Notes: generated from the letters alone by a model not told the origin. A stretch of DNA of 64,000 nt from Paraburkholderia metrosideri (GCF_904848625.1 NZ_CAJHCP010000013.1:186001-250000), one strand, 5' to 3'; positions 44,936 to 54,173 are shown, numbered from the stretch's first letter. Program-made: numbers and translations.

Positions 44936-45469
44936 ATGACTCAATCGACAGTCGACACCGTTGCGTTTCGCGCATTGCAGGTGCGGGTCAACGCACTCGA
45001 AGCACAGAATGCCGTGCGCAAAACCATCTCGCGCTATATGGCGCTGTGCGACGTGCCCGTGCAGGCACTCGCTGGTGAATCGCTCGCCGCGCTCTTTACT
45101 GAAGATGCGGTGTGGGAAGGTATCGGTCTGCAATACACGGACAAATTCGGCCGTTTGCAAGGACACGCGCAGATCGTCGGGATGCTGCAACGGTACCTGC
45201 CTCCTACGCCGCACTTCACCACTAACGTGCATTTTCTGACCGCCGAGCATATCGAAGTCAATCGCGACAACGCCAGCGGGCGCTGGGTCATGTTGCAGGC
45301 ATCGGGTTATGTCGACGGAAAAGCGGAGCTGATTTCCGCACGGCTTGAGGTCGACTTCGTGCCGTCGCCTCTCGATCAGGGTCTGACGTGGCTGATTCGG
45401 CATTTCCGCACCGAGCGTCTTTTCGATGCACCCTGGCAAGTCAATCCGCGTGATGGAGTTACCGCATGA
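44936..45469 (+). CDS. iacI: SnoaL-like protein (IacI)
   Basis: A 177-residue NTF2/SnoaL-like protein (R-Y-M-A-L-C-D-V-P near 33-41; F-T-E-D-A-V-W-E-G near 53-61). The IacI role is linked to an early IAA intermediate. Starts 5 bp after iacB and overlaps iacH as ATGA. Confidence 0.75.
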   Translation: MTQSTVDTVAFRALQVRVNALEAQNAVRKTISRYMALCDVPVQALAGESLAALFTEDAVWEGIGLQYTDKFGRLQGHAQIVGMLQRYLPPTPHFTTNVHFLTAEHIEVNRDNASGRWVMLQASGYVDGKAELISARLEVDFVPSPLDQGLTWLIRHFRTERLFDAPWQVNPRDGVTA

Positions 45470-46602
45470 GCGCATTCCTCAAACAGTTCGAATTGAGCGC
45501 ACACGGCGACGCAAACGCGCCGTCAATCTCGATCAAGGACAGCATCGACATTGCCGGCTATTCAACGACGGCTGCGAGTCGGGCACTGGCCGACGCGCCG
45601 CCCGCTTCGCAGCACGCCGAAGTGGTACAGCGTCTGCTTGATGCAGGTTGGCGCATCACGGGCAAGACGAACATGCATGAGTTGGCATTTGGCATGACCG
45701 GCATCAACGATCTGTATGGCACGCCGCCGAATCCCCAGGACGTGACGCGCATTCCCGGCGGTTCGTCGAGTGGCTCTGCGTCGGCGGTCGGCCAACACCT
45801 CGTTGACGCTGCGCTCGGCACGGATACAGGCGGCTCGATTCGCGGCCCCGCTGCATGTTGTGGTGTGATCGGACTCAAACCGACGTTCGGCCGTGTGTCA
45901 CGTAACGGTGTCGCGCCACGCGTCACGACGCTGGACTGCGTTGGACCGTTTGCGCGTGATATGAATACGATCATTCGCGCGATGTCGGCAATCGATCCCT
46001 CTTTCAGCGCGGACCAGGCACTGCGTCGCGCGTCGGGCGCACGTGTGGGCGTCGTCGCGGTGGACGCAGATGCCGACATAGTGGCTGCAATCAACACCGT
46101 CGTACGGCGTGCTGAATTCGCCACTCACAGCGTCGAACTCAAACTGATCGCCGATGCGTTCGCGGCCGGCCTCGCGGTCATCAACGCGGAAACATGGCAG
46201 GCATTCGGCCATCTGGTGGAAACCGGCAAACTCGGCGCCGACATTGAATCGAGATTACGCGCTGCCGCCAGAACAACCGCGGCTGATCTCGACGCGGCCG
46301 AGAATGTGAGACACACCTTCACCGAAGAGGTCGATCGCGCGTTGGAACACGCTGACGTGCTGGTACTTCCCACGCTGCCCGCACTGCCTATTACCGTTGA
46401 AGAAGCTCGCGCGGGAACGTCGGTCATCGGCATGTCGTCACTGATCCGCCCGTTCAATCTGAGTGGTCATCCTGCGCTCACTATTCCCATTCCTCTTCAA
46501 CACAAGCCGTTGAAAGCGGGCTTGCAGATCGTCGGGCGCAAAGGTGCGGACGAGATGGTGTGCGCCGTTGCCGCCCATATCGAAGCGACGCTCGCCCGCT
46601 AG
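45466..46602 (+). CDS. iacH: Amidase signature family hydrolase (IacH)
   Basis: A 378-residue amidase with the Ser-Ser-Lys triad: Lys24 (S-I-K-D), the G-G-S-S-S-G-S signature near 98-104 and nucleophile Ser124 (T-G-G-S-I-R-G-P). Shorter than GatA (about 480), as for IacH. Natural amide substrate in IAA catabolism is uncertain. Confidence 0.85.
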   Translation: MSAFLKQFELSAHGDANAPSISIKDSIDIAGYSTTAASRALADAPPASQHAEVVQRLLDAGWRITGKTNMHELAFGMTGINDLYGTPPNPQDVTRIPGGSSSGSASAVGQHLVDAALGTDTGGSIRGPAACCGVIGLKPTFGRVSRNGVAPRVTTLDCVGPFARDMNTIIRAMSAIDPSFSADQALRRASGARVGVVAVDADADIVAAINTVVRRAEFATHSVELKLIADAFAAGLAVINAETWQAFGHLVETGKLGADIESRLRAAARTTAADLDAAENVRHTFTEEVDRALEHADVLVLPTLPALPITVEEARAGTSVIGMSSLIRPFNLSGHPALTIPIPLQHKPLKAGLQIVGRKGADEMVCAVAAHIEATLAR

Positions 46603-46667
46603 CTAACAGAAAACAACTCAACACATCTGAGTGCCGCGTTTGCGCGCACCCGAAGGAGAGTTTCAAC

Positions 46668-47411
46668 ATGTCGAATAAAACAGTGATCGTGACAGGCGCG
46701 GCGCGAGGATTGGGCGCAGTAGTCGCGCGCCGCTTTCACGCTGCGGGCTATAACGTCGCGTTAGCCGATATTGCAATCGAAGCCGCACAATTAATCGCAC
46801 GGGAGTTGAGCGAAGATGGTTCGACCGCCTGCGCGATCAAACTCGACGTCGCATCGAAAGCCGATTTTGCGGCCGCACGCGACGCGCTGATCGGGCGCTG
46901 GGGTTCAATCGACGCACTCGTTAACAACGCGGGTGCGTCGAAAGTCGTACCCGTGATGGAGATTACTGCGGAGCAGTTCGATCAGGTGATCGGCATCAAT
47001 CTGCGTAGCGTGCTGTTCGGTTGCCAGGTATTCGGCCAGTATTTCGCGGAGCGCGGTATGGGACGCATCGTGAATATCGCTTCGCTCGCGGGTCAGAACG
47101 GCGGCTCCGCGACTGGCGCACATTATGCGGCTGCCAAGGGAGGCGCCATCACGTTGACGAAGGTATTCGCACGCGACCTGGCGGCGCACGGCGTGACCGT
47201 CAACGCGATCTCGCCCGGTCCGCTCGATCTTCCTATCGTCCACGAAAGCGTTCCCGCCGACAAACTGGCTACGGTGATCGCCGGTATTCCCGTGGGAAAG
47301 CTCGGGTCCGCGGCCTACATTGCGGATGTCGCCGTCATGCTGGCATCCGCCGACGCCTATTTCGCCAACGGCGCCTGCTGGGATGTGAACGGCGGCCTCT
47401 ATATGCGCTGA
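46668..47411 (+). CDS. iacE: SDR oxidoreductase (IacE)
   Basis: A 247-residue classical SDR with T-G-A-A-R-G-L-G at 9-16, N-N-A-G, active-site Ser in N-I-A-S-L-A-G and an intact Y-A-A-A-K. IacE acts with IacA in the step to dioxindole-3-acetate. GAAGGAGAG 8 bp upstream gives a strong start at 46668. Confidence 0.84.
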   Translation: MSNKTVIVTGAARGLGAVVARRFHAAGYNVALADIAIEAAQLIARELSEDGSTACAIKLDVASKADFAAARDALIGRWGSIDALVNNAGASKVVPVMEITAEQFDQVIGINLRSVLFGCQVFGQYFAERGMGRIVNIASLAGQNGGSATGAHYAAAKGGAITLTKVFARDLAAHGVTVNAISPGPLDLPIVHESVPADKLATVIAGIPVGKLGSAAYIADVAVMLASADAYFANGACWDVNGGLYMR

Positions 47412-47447
47412 CGTATTCGCAACGGCCAGCCCGTGATGAACCGCGCG

Positions 47448-48080
47448 CTAGTCCGGCTTCTCACTCGGCGGACTCCATACTTCGAGTATGTCGCGCACGA
47501 GCGTCGCGATCGACACGGCGCCCAGCTTTTCTTTAACGCTTGCACGATGCACGTCCACCGTTTTCACGCTGATCGACAGGTCCGAAGCAATCCGTTTGCT
47601 GGCTTTGCCATCTATCAGCCCGCGCAACACTTCTTTCTCGCGGGTTGTCAGCGAGTTCAATCGTTCGCGCAATTCGCGCAGACGCACATCTTTCGCGTGA
47701 CGCTGGGTGGCGAGCTTCATCGCGCGCTGCACGCGTTCGAGCATTTGCTGGGAGTTGTACGGCTTCTCTACGAAATCGATCGCGCCCTGCTGGAGTGCAC
47801 GTACCGACATTGGAATATCGCCATGTCCGCTAACGAAGATGATCGGCAACGTTGCGCCGCGACGGTTCAACTCTTCCTGTACGTCGAAGCCACTCGTTTC
47901 CGGCATGCGGACGTCCAGCACCAGACAGCCCGGCACGTTGACGTCGAACGCACGAAAGAAGTCCGCTGCATTGACAAAGCCCTGCGATCGAATGCCGACC
48001 GATTCGAGCAGCCATGCCAGCGAGGTACGCATGCCGTTGTCGTCATCGACGATATAGACCAGCGGGGAAGTTGGGTTCAT
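47448..48080 (-). CDS. FixJ-type response regulator of the iac locus
   Basis: A 210-residue protein. Receiver domain with acid pocket D12-D13-D14, phospho-acceptor Asp56 (L-D-V-R-M-P) and Lys near 106 (E-K-P-Y); LuxR/FixJ HTH near 145-200 (L-T-T-R-E-K-E-V-L, S-V-K-T-V-D-V-H-R). Pairs with the PAS kinase 4.4 kb away on the same strand. Convergent with iacE, divergent from iacG. Confidence 0.87.
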   Translation of the reverse strand: MNPTSPLVYIVDDDNGMRTSLAWLLESVGIRSQGFVNAADFFRAFDVNVPGCLVLDVRMPETSGFDVQEELNRRGATLPIIFVSGHGDIPMSVRALQQGAIDFVEKPYNSQQMLERVQRAMKLATQRHAKDVRLRELRERLNSLTTREKEVLRGLIDGKASKRIASDLSISVKTVDVHRASVKEKLGAVSIATLVRDILEVWSPPSEKPD

Positions 48081-48316
48081 GGACAGTCAATCTCGTTGCG
48101 AACGGTGAGGTGGGTCGAGCCGCATGCGCAGCGAAAACGACTTCGTGCCTGCATAGCCAGTCCTTGTCATGAATCAATCATAACCGGCGAAATCCCACTC
48201 GCAAATGCGCAGTTTCACTACACCGTCAGTTCGCGCGACGTCGCTTTGGGTACTCGCATCAGGCGTGCGCCCGCATTGCCTTTTATTTAACCTGACATCC
48301 ACTAGGGGACGCCCAC

Positions 48317-48853
48317 ATGTCCAATACGCAACGAGCAGCCAACCCTGAAGTCGATCCGTTCCGCCAACAGTTCCGGCAGGCGATGGCGCATCTCGGCGCT
48401 GCGGTCAACGTCATTACGACGGCCGGTCCACACGGGCGCTGCGGAATCACCGCGAGTGCCGTTTGCTCGGTCACGGACGCGCCGCCGACGCTTCTGGTTT
48501 GTCTGAACCGCTCAAGCGCGATGCATGCCATTTTCGACGGTAACCGGAGCGTATGCATTAACGTGCTTCCTGCAAGTCTCGAAGGCGTGGCACGTCACTT
48601 TGCGGGGCTGACGGGTTTGTCGATGGAAGAGCGCTTTCAGCTGCCTGTGTGGGACGATGGCGTCGATGGCGTGCCCGTGCTACGCGGAGCGCTGGCAAGC
48701 CTGCAGGGGACGATTGTCGAAGCGAAGGAAGTGGGATCGCATTCCGTCATGTTTGTCGAGACGACCGAAATCCGCGTGCGTTCCGATGGCGACAGCCTGA
48801 TTTATTTCGACCGGAACTTTCATCGCGTTCCCCGGGCGTGGAAGGCCCAGTGA
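48317..48853 (+). CDS. iacG: Flavin reductase (IacG)
   Basis: A 178-residue flavin-reductase-domain protein (F-R-Q-A-M-A-H-L-G-A-A-V-N-V-I-T near 20-35; C-G-I-T-A-S-A-V-C-S near 42-51). It should supply reduced FAD or FMN to IacA. Monocistronic, divergent from the response regulator. Confidence 0.84.
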   Translation: MSNTQRAANPEVDPFRQQFRQAMAHLGAAVNVITTAGPHGRCGITASAVCSVTDAPPTLLVCLNRSSAMHAIFDGNRSVCINVLPASLEGVARHFAGLTGLSMEERFQLPVWDDGVDGVPVLRGALASLQGTIVEAKEVGSHSVMFVETTEIRVRSDGDSLIYFDRNFHRVPRAWKAQ

Positions 48854-48904
48854 TTTGGTTGCCGCACGCGCTCGGCTAACGCAGCCACGCCGTTCGACAT
48901 CGAA

Positions 48905-49132
48905 ATGATCCGTCAGCACAATTCCCTGGTGCTGAACCGGTTGATCGCGCGCAATCTGCTTATTGGCCGCGGGCCTCCTGGTGTCGCTGCCGGTAGCGGC
49001 GGAACCGTCGCGGGACCAACGGCAACGTGCGGCGCGGTCGTGTTGCACCGGGCGGTTGCGCAGCCGTTCCGACGCTTGATCGTTTCAGCAGAAGCCGCAC
49101 GCGCCGTTGTGTTGGTCGCGAGTGACGAATGA
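48905..49132 (+). CDS. Possible small ORF, uncertain
   Basis: A 75-residue frame with no ribosome site and no known family. A signal-peptide-like segment overlaps it in another frame (about 48957-49080, ending at a TGA), which suggests either a decayed gene or chance. Included with low confidence. Confidence 0.2.
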   Translation: MIRQHNSLVLNRLIARNLLIGRGPPGVAAGSGGTVAGPTATCGAVVLHRAVAQPFRRLIVSAEAARAVVLVASDE

Positions 49133-49143
49133 CGAATGACGAG
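49123..49143. repeat. 7-bp tandem repeat, three units
   Basis: TGACGAA twice, then TGACGAG. Short and non-coding. Confidence 0.85.
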
Positions 49144-49194
49144 TGGATCGCATGATCTTGTAGACTCATATCGGCGATCGGAATGGAGACCACC

Positions 49195-50178
49195 ATGAGG
49201 TTGATGGGTATTGTCACTGTGCTGTTGGGTCTGGTCGCGGCACCTGTCTTCGCGGCCGATGTCGGCTTTGAAGAAGTCAAAATACCGAATGGTGCCGAGC
49301 CACCGCTTATTGCCGGCATCTGGTATCCGACCAGCTCGCCAGCAGCACCCCACGCATTGGGTAATGTCACCCAGACGGTGGCGTCCGACGCGCCGCTCGT
49401 CGGCGATCACCTGCCGCTCGTGGTGATGTCGCACGGCGGCGCAGGCTGGTACGGCAGCCATGACGACACGGCTCTCGCGTTGGCTCATGCGGGTTTCGTC
49501 GCGGCAGCGGTCAGTCACGCCGGCGACACCTTCGACGATCAGAGCCACGTCCTGCAACTCTGGCGCCGGCCCGAGCAGCTTCACCGGCTGGTTGACTACC
49601 TGCTCGACACCTGGCGTGGGCACGGCCAGCTAGACCCGGCCCGAGTCGGCGCGTTCGGCTTTTCCAACGGCGGCTTCACCGTGCTAGTCGCCGCAGGGGG
49701 TCTCCCGGACCTTTCGACAATCGCCCCGTTTTGCGGAACTCACCCGAATCAGGATTTGTGTGAGGCCCTGCAGCACGCGGGCGTCGACCTCCATATCGGC
49801 GCAGATGTTCCCGCCAGCGCCTGGGTCCACGACCCGCGCATCAGGGCCGTCGTCATCGCTGCGCCTTCGTTCGGATTTGCGTTCGGGCGCACCGGGCTAA
49901 GTACCGTCCAGGCTCCGGTTCAGCTCTGGAGCGCTGCCGATGATCGTCATCAGCCGCATCCCTATTACGACGAGGCGGTACGTGATCACTTGCCTCGCGC
50001 GCCCGAATATCACGCAGTTGCCAATGCAGGCCACTACGATTTCCTGCCGCCCTGCGACGAGCGTCTTGCCAGGCTGCGGCCGGAAATCTGCAACAGCCTG
50101 CCCGGCTTCGACCGAGCCGCGTTTCATGAACAGTTCAACGCCAACGTAGTGCAGTTTTTCCAGGCTACGTTGCAATAG
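49195..50178 (+). CDS. Exported dienelactone-hydrolase-like alpha/beta hydrolase
   Basis: A 327-residue protein with a signal peptide (cleavage near V-F-A-A at 21), oxyanion region V-M-S-H-G-G-A-G near 78-85, nucleophile Ser near 158 in G-F-S-N-G-G and a C-terminal His in N-A-G-H-Y-D-F near 282-288. Substrate unknown. ATG 49195 has GGAG 7 bp upstream; ATG 49183 is an alternative adding four residues. Confidence 0.78.
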   Translation: MRLMGIVTVLLGLVAAPVFAADVGFEEVKIPNGAEPPLIAGIWYPTSSPAAPHALGNVTQTVASDAPLVGDHLPLVVMSHGGAGWYGSHDDTALALAHAGFVAAAVSHAGDTFDDQSHVLQLWRRPEQLHRLVDYLLDTWRGHGQLDPARVGAFGFSNGGFTVLVAAGGLPDLSTIAPFCGTHPNQDLCEALQHAGVDLHIGADVPASAWVHDPRIRAVVIAAPSFGFAFGRTGLSTVQAPVQLWSAADDRHQPHPYYDEAVRDHLPRAPEYHAVANAGHYDFLPPCDERLARLRPEICNSLPGFDRAAFHEQFNANVVQFFQATLQ

Positions 50179-50193
50179 AAAGCTTCTCGTAGG

Positions 50194-50215
50194 GCGAATG
50201 CGCGCCGGCATTCGC
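50194..50215. terminator. Hairpin after the exported hydrolase
   Basis: 8-bp perfect arms GCGAATGC / GCATTCGC with a 6-nt loop, 16 bp past the stop. No T-tract, so termination is uncertain. Confidence 0.4.
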
Positions 50216-50413
50216 GTGACGCGCCCGGACCGGCGACAGTTGATTGAAAGTGGTTTTGACACGAATCCGCTTCGCTTACCGTGATGGGCAACACGACGGA
50301 CGCGATCGTACTGACGTCAGGTAAGCCGATGAGTGCTTCCGGTACGGCCATAAATCTGCAATCAGATAATTTAAACTGCCAGCCAGAAAACCTTTGGAAC
50401 TCGCACCCCATCC

Positions 50414-50845
50414 ATGAAGAAACTGCTCGTCTCTGTCGCCACCGCTCTCTCCTTGATGACTTGCGCATATGCACAAAGCAACGCGTCCAACCCGTTCATT
50501 ACCTCGTCCGGTACGTTGCAATTCGCGCATGTCGACCACGGTTTCACCACCACCCTCGACCAGCAACCTTTCGATCACTTCGTCGCCAACACGCTCACAC
50601 ATTTCGATGACATTGACAGTCGAAGTAACACGGTCACCCGGATGCTTGTGCAGACCGACGCCGGACCGGTGTTATACGACTTTCACCACCGCCCGCCACT
50701 CGTGCAACGCTCGAACAGACGCATGACGGTAAAGCGTGTGTTCTGGCAGGACGACGAAGTCGTGATGCAAGGCTCGCAAGGCTGGTTCCGCTTCAAGCAC
50801 GGTGAGTTCACTGCGCTGCAATCTTCAAAAACCATCTACCACTGA
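50414..50845 (+). CDS. Hypothetical exported protein
   Basis: A 143-residue protein with a clear signal peptide (M-K-K-L-L-V-S-V, cleavage near A-Y-A-Q at 21). The mature part is polar with a beta-like C-terminal half (V-K-R-V-F-W-Q-D-D-E-V-V-M-Q-G). I do not recognise the family. Confidence 0.65.
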   Translation: MKKLLVSVATALSLMTCAYAQSNASNPFITSSGTLQFAHVDHGFTTTLDQQPFDHFVANTLTHFDDIDSRSNTVTRMLVQTDAGPVLYDFHHRPPLVQRSNRRMTVKRVFWQDDEVVMQGSQGWFRFKHGEFTALQSSKTIYH

Positions 50846-51000
50846 TTACGCCGTCTCGATCATGTAAGCAAATCGCAATGTTATTACACCGATTCATTGC
50901 GATTTGCTCGTGGTAGAGTCGCCACTCAAGGTTGCGCCGAAGGGACTGGTCGCGGGAATCAACTTCTCGGGCGAACCCGGCGGGAATCCGTCGTAAAGAA

Positions 51001-51017
51001 ACCCTTCGGGTCTTTTT
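51001..51017 (+). terminator. Small hairpin with T-tract
   Basis: ACCC-TTC-GGGT followed by CTTTTT. The stem is only 4 bp, but the T-run is good. It could end a short transcript from the 50890-51000 region. Confidence 0.35.
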
Positions 51018-51050
51018 ATGCAAACGGTCGGTGCCGTCGCTTATACGGGA

Positions 51051-51299
51051 CTACGAGAACAGTGACAATGACTCGACTGCCGCGCGCGGCGCGCGCCGAG
51101 CGGAACCGGTTCGGGCTTGCCGAGTCCGCACTAACGTGTTCACATTCGCGCCGGTTCCAAGTCGCCGGTTCAACTCCAACAGTGCCTTGCAAACGGGTGC
51201 TCGAGGCGGTAAGTCCGCTAGCGCCAGTTCGAGCTGGTCCAGCAACTCTACCAAACCACCTGTCGCCGCTCCTGCTCTTACGAGTTTCCGCTTCTGCAT
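51051..51299 (-). CDS. Hypothetical small protein
   Basis: An 82-residue protein with a very good ribosome site (GGGAGGT just before ATG 51299) and an amphipathic central helix (L-V-E-L-L-D-Q-L-E-L-A-L near 16-27), then P-P-R-A-P. The basic, Arg-rich tail is odd. No family recognised. Confidence 0.5.
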   Translation of the reverse strand: MQKRKLVRAGAATGGLVELLDQLELALADLPPRAPVCKALLELNRRLGTGANVNTLVRTRQARTGSARRAPRAAVESLSLFS

Positions 51300-51570
51300 A
51301 AGACCTCCCCGATTCCGTCGACGACACTGATAGACGTCGACATCACCCAAAGTCTCCGGGACCCTGCAACCCATGCCATTCGCATGCGCAACGGGAACCG
51401 GTCGGATATATCCTGTCCTGCCAACGAGCGTTTTAGCACATCCCCATGAAATGCCGCAGCCACGTCAACTCCAAAAGTGAATCCGGCAATTGGCGAAGCC
51501 GCTCTTTATGGCGATGCACACGTTCTAACGGCATCCAACGCCCGTCAGTTTCTACGTAGGAACGATGGCG
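51300..51570. other. Intergenic, no gene seen
   Basis: It lies between two minus-strand genes. The frame of the small protein is open further upstream, but its start is fixed by the ribosome site. Confidence 0.4.
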
Positions 51571-52965
51571 CTATATCACCAACTCATGACTGACCGGTGG
51601 CTTCTGCGCAAGCAAACTCGAAAGCTTTCTCAAGGCCGCATCGAGTTGCTCCCGCCCCCGACATCGACCGAGTGAAATACGGATTGCATTGGGCGGATTG
51701 TGCCCCCGATAAAACGCCGACGATGGTGCGACTACCAGGCCTTCAGCACGCGCGGCGGCACAAAGATCTGCCGCTCTCCAGTAGCTGGGTAATGTGAGCC
51801 ACACGTGAATGCCGTGATTGACCGTCCCGCTTGTCGCACCCGACAGCGTGCCGGTCGCCATCCGTTGACGCGCTCTCGATTCAGCCTGCACGCCCGCCAA
51901 TAGCAAAGCCGCCGAACCGTCGTGAATCCATTGCGTGACTAACGTAGTCGTCAATGGAGAGGTTAAAGAAAATGTTCTTAGCGCCGAGAGAAAAGCGTGC
52001 TGGCTCTCCATGTCGGGGAAAGCCACAAACGCAGTGCGCAACCCTGGGGACAAACATTTCGACAACGTCGATATATAAAAGACCCGCGCGGGAATCAGGC
52101 GCGCAAATGGCGGAGGCGCGTCTTTCGCGAGCAGCCAGTAAGGATCGTCCTCAATGATCTTCACATTCAAACGCTCGACTACCCTGGCGATTTCTAGCCG
52201 CCGTTTTTCCGGCATGGTATGAGTCGTCGGGTTCTGAAGCGTGGGGTTCAGATAGACGACTCGCGCGTTATATCTTTGACATGCGCTTTCCAGGGAATCC
52301 GGGCGCATGCCGTGCTCGTCCACGGCAACAGTTTCAATCCTTCGCCCTAGCTGCTCTACCGCCATCGGCATGCCCGGATAACCGAGCGGCTCCATCAGGA
52401 TGACATCGTCAGGCTGCGTCAACGCGAGAATCAATGCAGCGAGCGCGGATTGCGCACCCGGACACGCTACGACACGCTCGGTATCGACATGCCCAAGCAT
52501 CGGCTTCAACCATTGCGCACCGGCGCGCCGGTCAACGCTGCTGCCGCCACTCAGGTGATAGGTCATCAGCAGATCGGTGTCGGTGCGCATCAGCACCTGC
52601 GACATCCCCTGGCGCAATAGCGCTTCCATATCGACATCTGCAGGCGGCGGGGGGATGTTCATGCTCAGGTCGACACTCTGCGTCAACTCCACCTTCGGCG
52701 CGGCGATAAACGTGCCGAGCGTGCCGCGCGCCTCGATCAACTGACGGCGGCGCGCCTCGGCAAAGCCACGCGTGACCGTTGTCAGATCGATGCCGAGCAA
52801 CTCTGCCAGACGGCGTTGCGCGGGGAGTCGATCGCCCGCGCGTAACGATCCTTGCGCAATCGCGTGTTCGAGAAATTTGACGATCTGAAGGTAGCGTGGA
52901 CCTTCGCCGCCAGTGAATCCGGAAGCCCAGAGAGCCTCCTTGTATGGATCATGCATGGATGTCAT
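51571..52965 (-). CDS. MocR-type regulator (GntR HTH fused to aminotransferase domain)
   Basis: A 464-residue protein. Winged HTH of the GntR type near 25-90 (L-R-A-G-D-R-L-P-A-Q-R-R-L-A-E-L-L-G), then a fold-type I aminotransferase domain with the PLP Lys in S-T-L-S-K-C-L-S-P-G near 315. MocR proteins bind PLP and an amino-containing effector. Starts at 52965 or 52956; TGTATGGAT-type half-sites overlap its first codons and continue to the cyoA promoter. Confidence 0.88.
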   Translation of the reverse strand: MTSMHDPYKEALWASGFTGGEGPRYLQIVKFLEHAIAQGSLRAGDRLPAQRRLAELLGIDLTTVTRGFAEARRRQLIEARGTLGTFIAAPKVELTQSVDLSMNIPPPPADVDMEALLRQGMSQVLMRTDTDLLMTYHLSGGSSVDRRAGAQWLKPMLGHVDTERVVACPGAQSALAALILALTQPDDVILMEPLGYPGMPMAVEQLGRRIETVAVDEHGMRPDSLESACQRYNARVVYLNPTLQNPTTHTMPEKRRLEIARVVERLNVKIIEDDPYWLLAKDAPPPFARLIPARVFYISTLSKCLSPGLRTAFVAFPDMESQHAFLSALRTFSLTSPLTTTLVTQWIHDGSAALLLAGVQAESRARQRMATGTLSGATSGTVNHGIHVWLTLPSYWRAADLCAAARAEGLVVAPSSAFYRGHNPPNAIRISLGRCRGREQLDAALRKLSSLLAQKPPVSHELVI

Positions 52966-53138
52966 TCGGCGTCATTCTGTCGCAGTTGTATGGATATTGT
53001 CTCACACTACGATCCCGGCACGGGACGCAAATCCATACACTACGCCACCGGTACGGAAGCGTGGAAGCACCATAAATGAGGCACTTTTGCGTGAATCGGC
53101 CGGGCGTGCCGGATCGCTGATCGGATGCATGTATGGAT
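52941..53138. promoter_or_regulatory. Five TGYATGGAT half-sites across the mocR-cyoA divergent region
   Basis: TGTATGGAT at 52941-52949, 52987-52995 and 53130-53138, a variant TGCATGGAT at 52952-52960, and an inverted copy at 53031-53039. Direct repeats are the usual recognition form for MocR regulators. The first two overlap the mocR start codons; the last is 28 bp before cyoA. Confidence 0.65.
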
Positions 53139-53166
53139 GGTGTCGCCGACAACCAGGGTACATGAC

Positions 53167-54168
53167 ATGCCGAATCCAAGATTGTTTAGAAAAAAGCCCG
53201 CTAGCGGGTTAAGTGCGCTCATCCGCTCCGGGCCGGGTCGTGGCATCTGTGCTGCCGCAGCACGTGCCGTCGTGCCGGGCGCGGCCGGTTTGCTCAGCGG
53301 ATGCAGCATGACGTTGTTCGATCCCAAGGGCGACATCGGCATGCAGGAAAAGCATCTGATCCTGCTCGCCCTAGGTTTGATGCTGCTGGTCGTCGTGCCG
53401 GTCATTCTGTTGACCTTGTACTTCGCGTGGCGCTATCGCGCGTCGAATCAGCGCGCGACGTACGCGCCCAAATGGGCCCATTCCACCGCGATCGAAGTGG
53501 TGGTGTGGGTAATTCCCTGCGTCATCGTCGCCATTCTGGCTCTCGTGATCTGGCGCACCACGCATAGCCTCGATCCATCGCAACCGATCGAATCGCAGAC
53601 CAAGCCGGTCCGCGTCGAAGTCGTCGCGCTGAACTGGAAATGGCTGTTCATCTACCCAGACTACGGCGTGGCCTCGGTCAATCAGCTCGCCATTCCGGTC
53701 GATACGCCGATCTCGTTCGACATCACCGCCGAGTCGTTGATGAACTCGTTTTTCATTCCGCAACTCGGCAGCCAGATCTACGCGATGTCAGGCATGAGAA
53801 CTCAATTGAACCTGATCGCCAATACGCCAGGCGTCTACGCGGGACAGTCGTCGGCATTCAGCGGCCCTGGTTTCTCGGACATGCACTTCGACACCGTAGC
53901 AACGAATCGCGCGGATTTCGATGCATGGATCGCTCGCGCAAAGCAATCACCGCTGTCGCTCGACAAAGCGACCTACGAAGCGCTGGAAAAGCCCAGTCAG
54001 AAGGACCCGGTGACGATCTACGCCAACGTTGCGCCGCGCCTCTTCGATAAGGTGGTCAGTCAGTACATGCATTCAGCCGCTCACGAGCCGATCTGCAGCA
54101 CCGCCAACAGTGCGCCTTCCATTGAACATATCGGAGCCCGCTCGCCTGTTCATCAGGCTGGGGAGTAG
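53167..54168 (+). CDS. cyoA: Cytochrome bo3 ubiquinol oxidase subunit II (CyoA)
   Basis: A 333-residue lipoprotein (lipobox L-L-S-G-C46), two membrane helices near 62-85 and 105-130, then a cupredoxin-like periplasmic domain (L-N-W-K-W-L-F-I-Y-P near 156-165) without CuA ligands, as in quinol oxidases. ATG 53167 is in frame; an overlapping ATG at 53162 is out of frame. First gene of cyoABCD. Confidence 0.92.
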   Translation: MPNPRLFRKKPASGLSALIRSGPGRGICAAAARAVVPGAAGLLSGCSMTLFDPKGDIGMQEKHLILLALGLMLLVVVPVILLTLYFAWRYRASNQRATYAPKWAHSTAIEVVVWVIPCVIVAILALVIWRTTHSLDPSQPIESQTKPVRVEVVALNWKWLFIYPDYGVASVNQLAIPVDTPISFDITAESLMNSFFIPQLGSQIYAMSGMRTQLNLIANTPGVYAGQSSAFSGPGFSDMHFDTVATNRADFDAWIARAKQSPLSLDKATYEALEKPSQKDPVTIYANVAPRLFDKVVSQYMHSAAHEPICSTANSAPSIEHIGARSPVHQAGE

Positions 54169-54173
54169 TCATC

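Larger units (their letters stand above)
48854..49194. other. 341-bp region with a possible frameshifted small exported protein
   Basis: An ORF from 48905 (75 codons) begins plausibly, but the hydrophobic signal-like stretch (L-L-A-A-G-L-L-V-S-L-P-V-A-A) lies in a second frame nearby. Three 7-bp repeats (49123-49143) precede the next gene. Confidence 0.35.

Noticed and set aside
37618..48853. Treating the iac locus as a novel system
   Set aside because: Every gene has a recognisable counterpart in known indole-3-acetate degradation clusters.
51166..51185. GGTTCAACTCC resembling a tRNA T-arm
   Set aside because: The flanking bases do not pair into a T-stem, and no acceptor or anticodon arm can be drawn.
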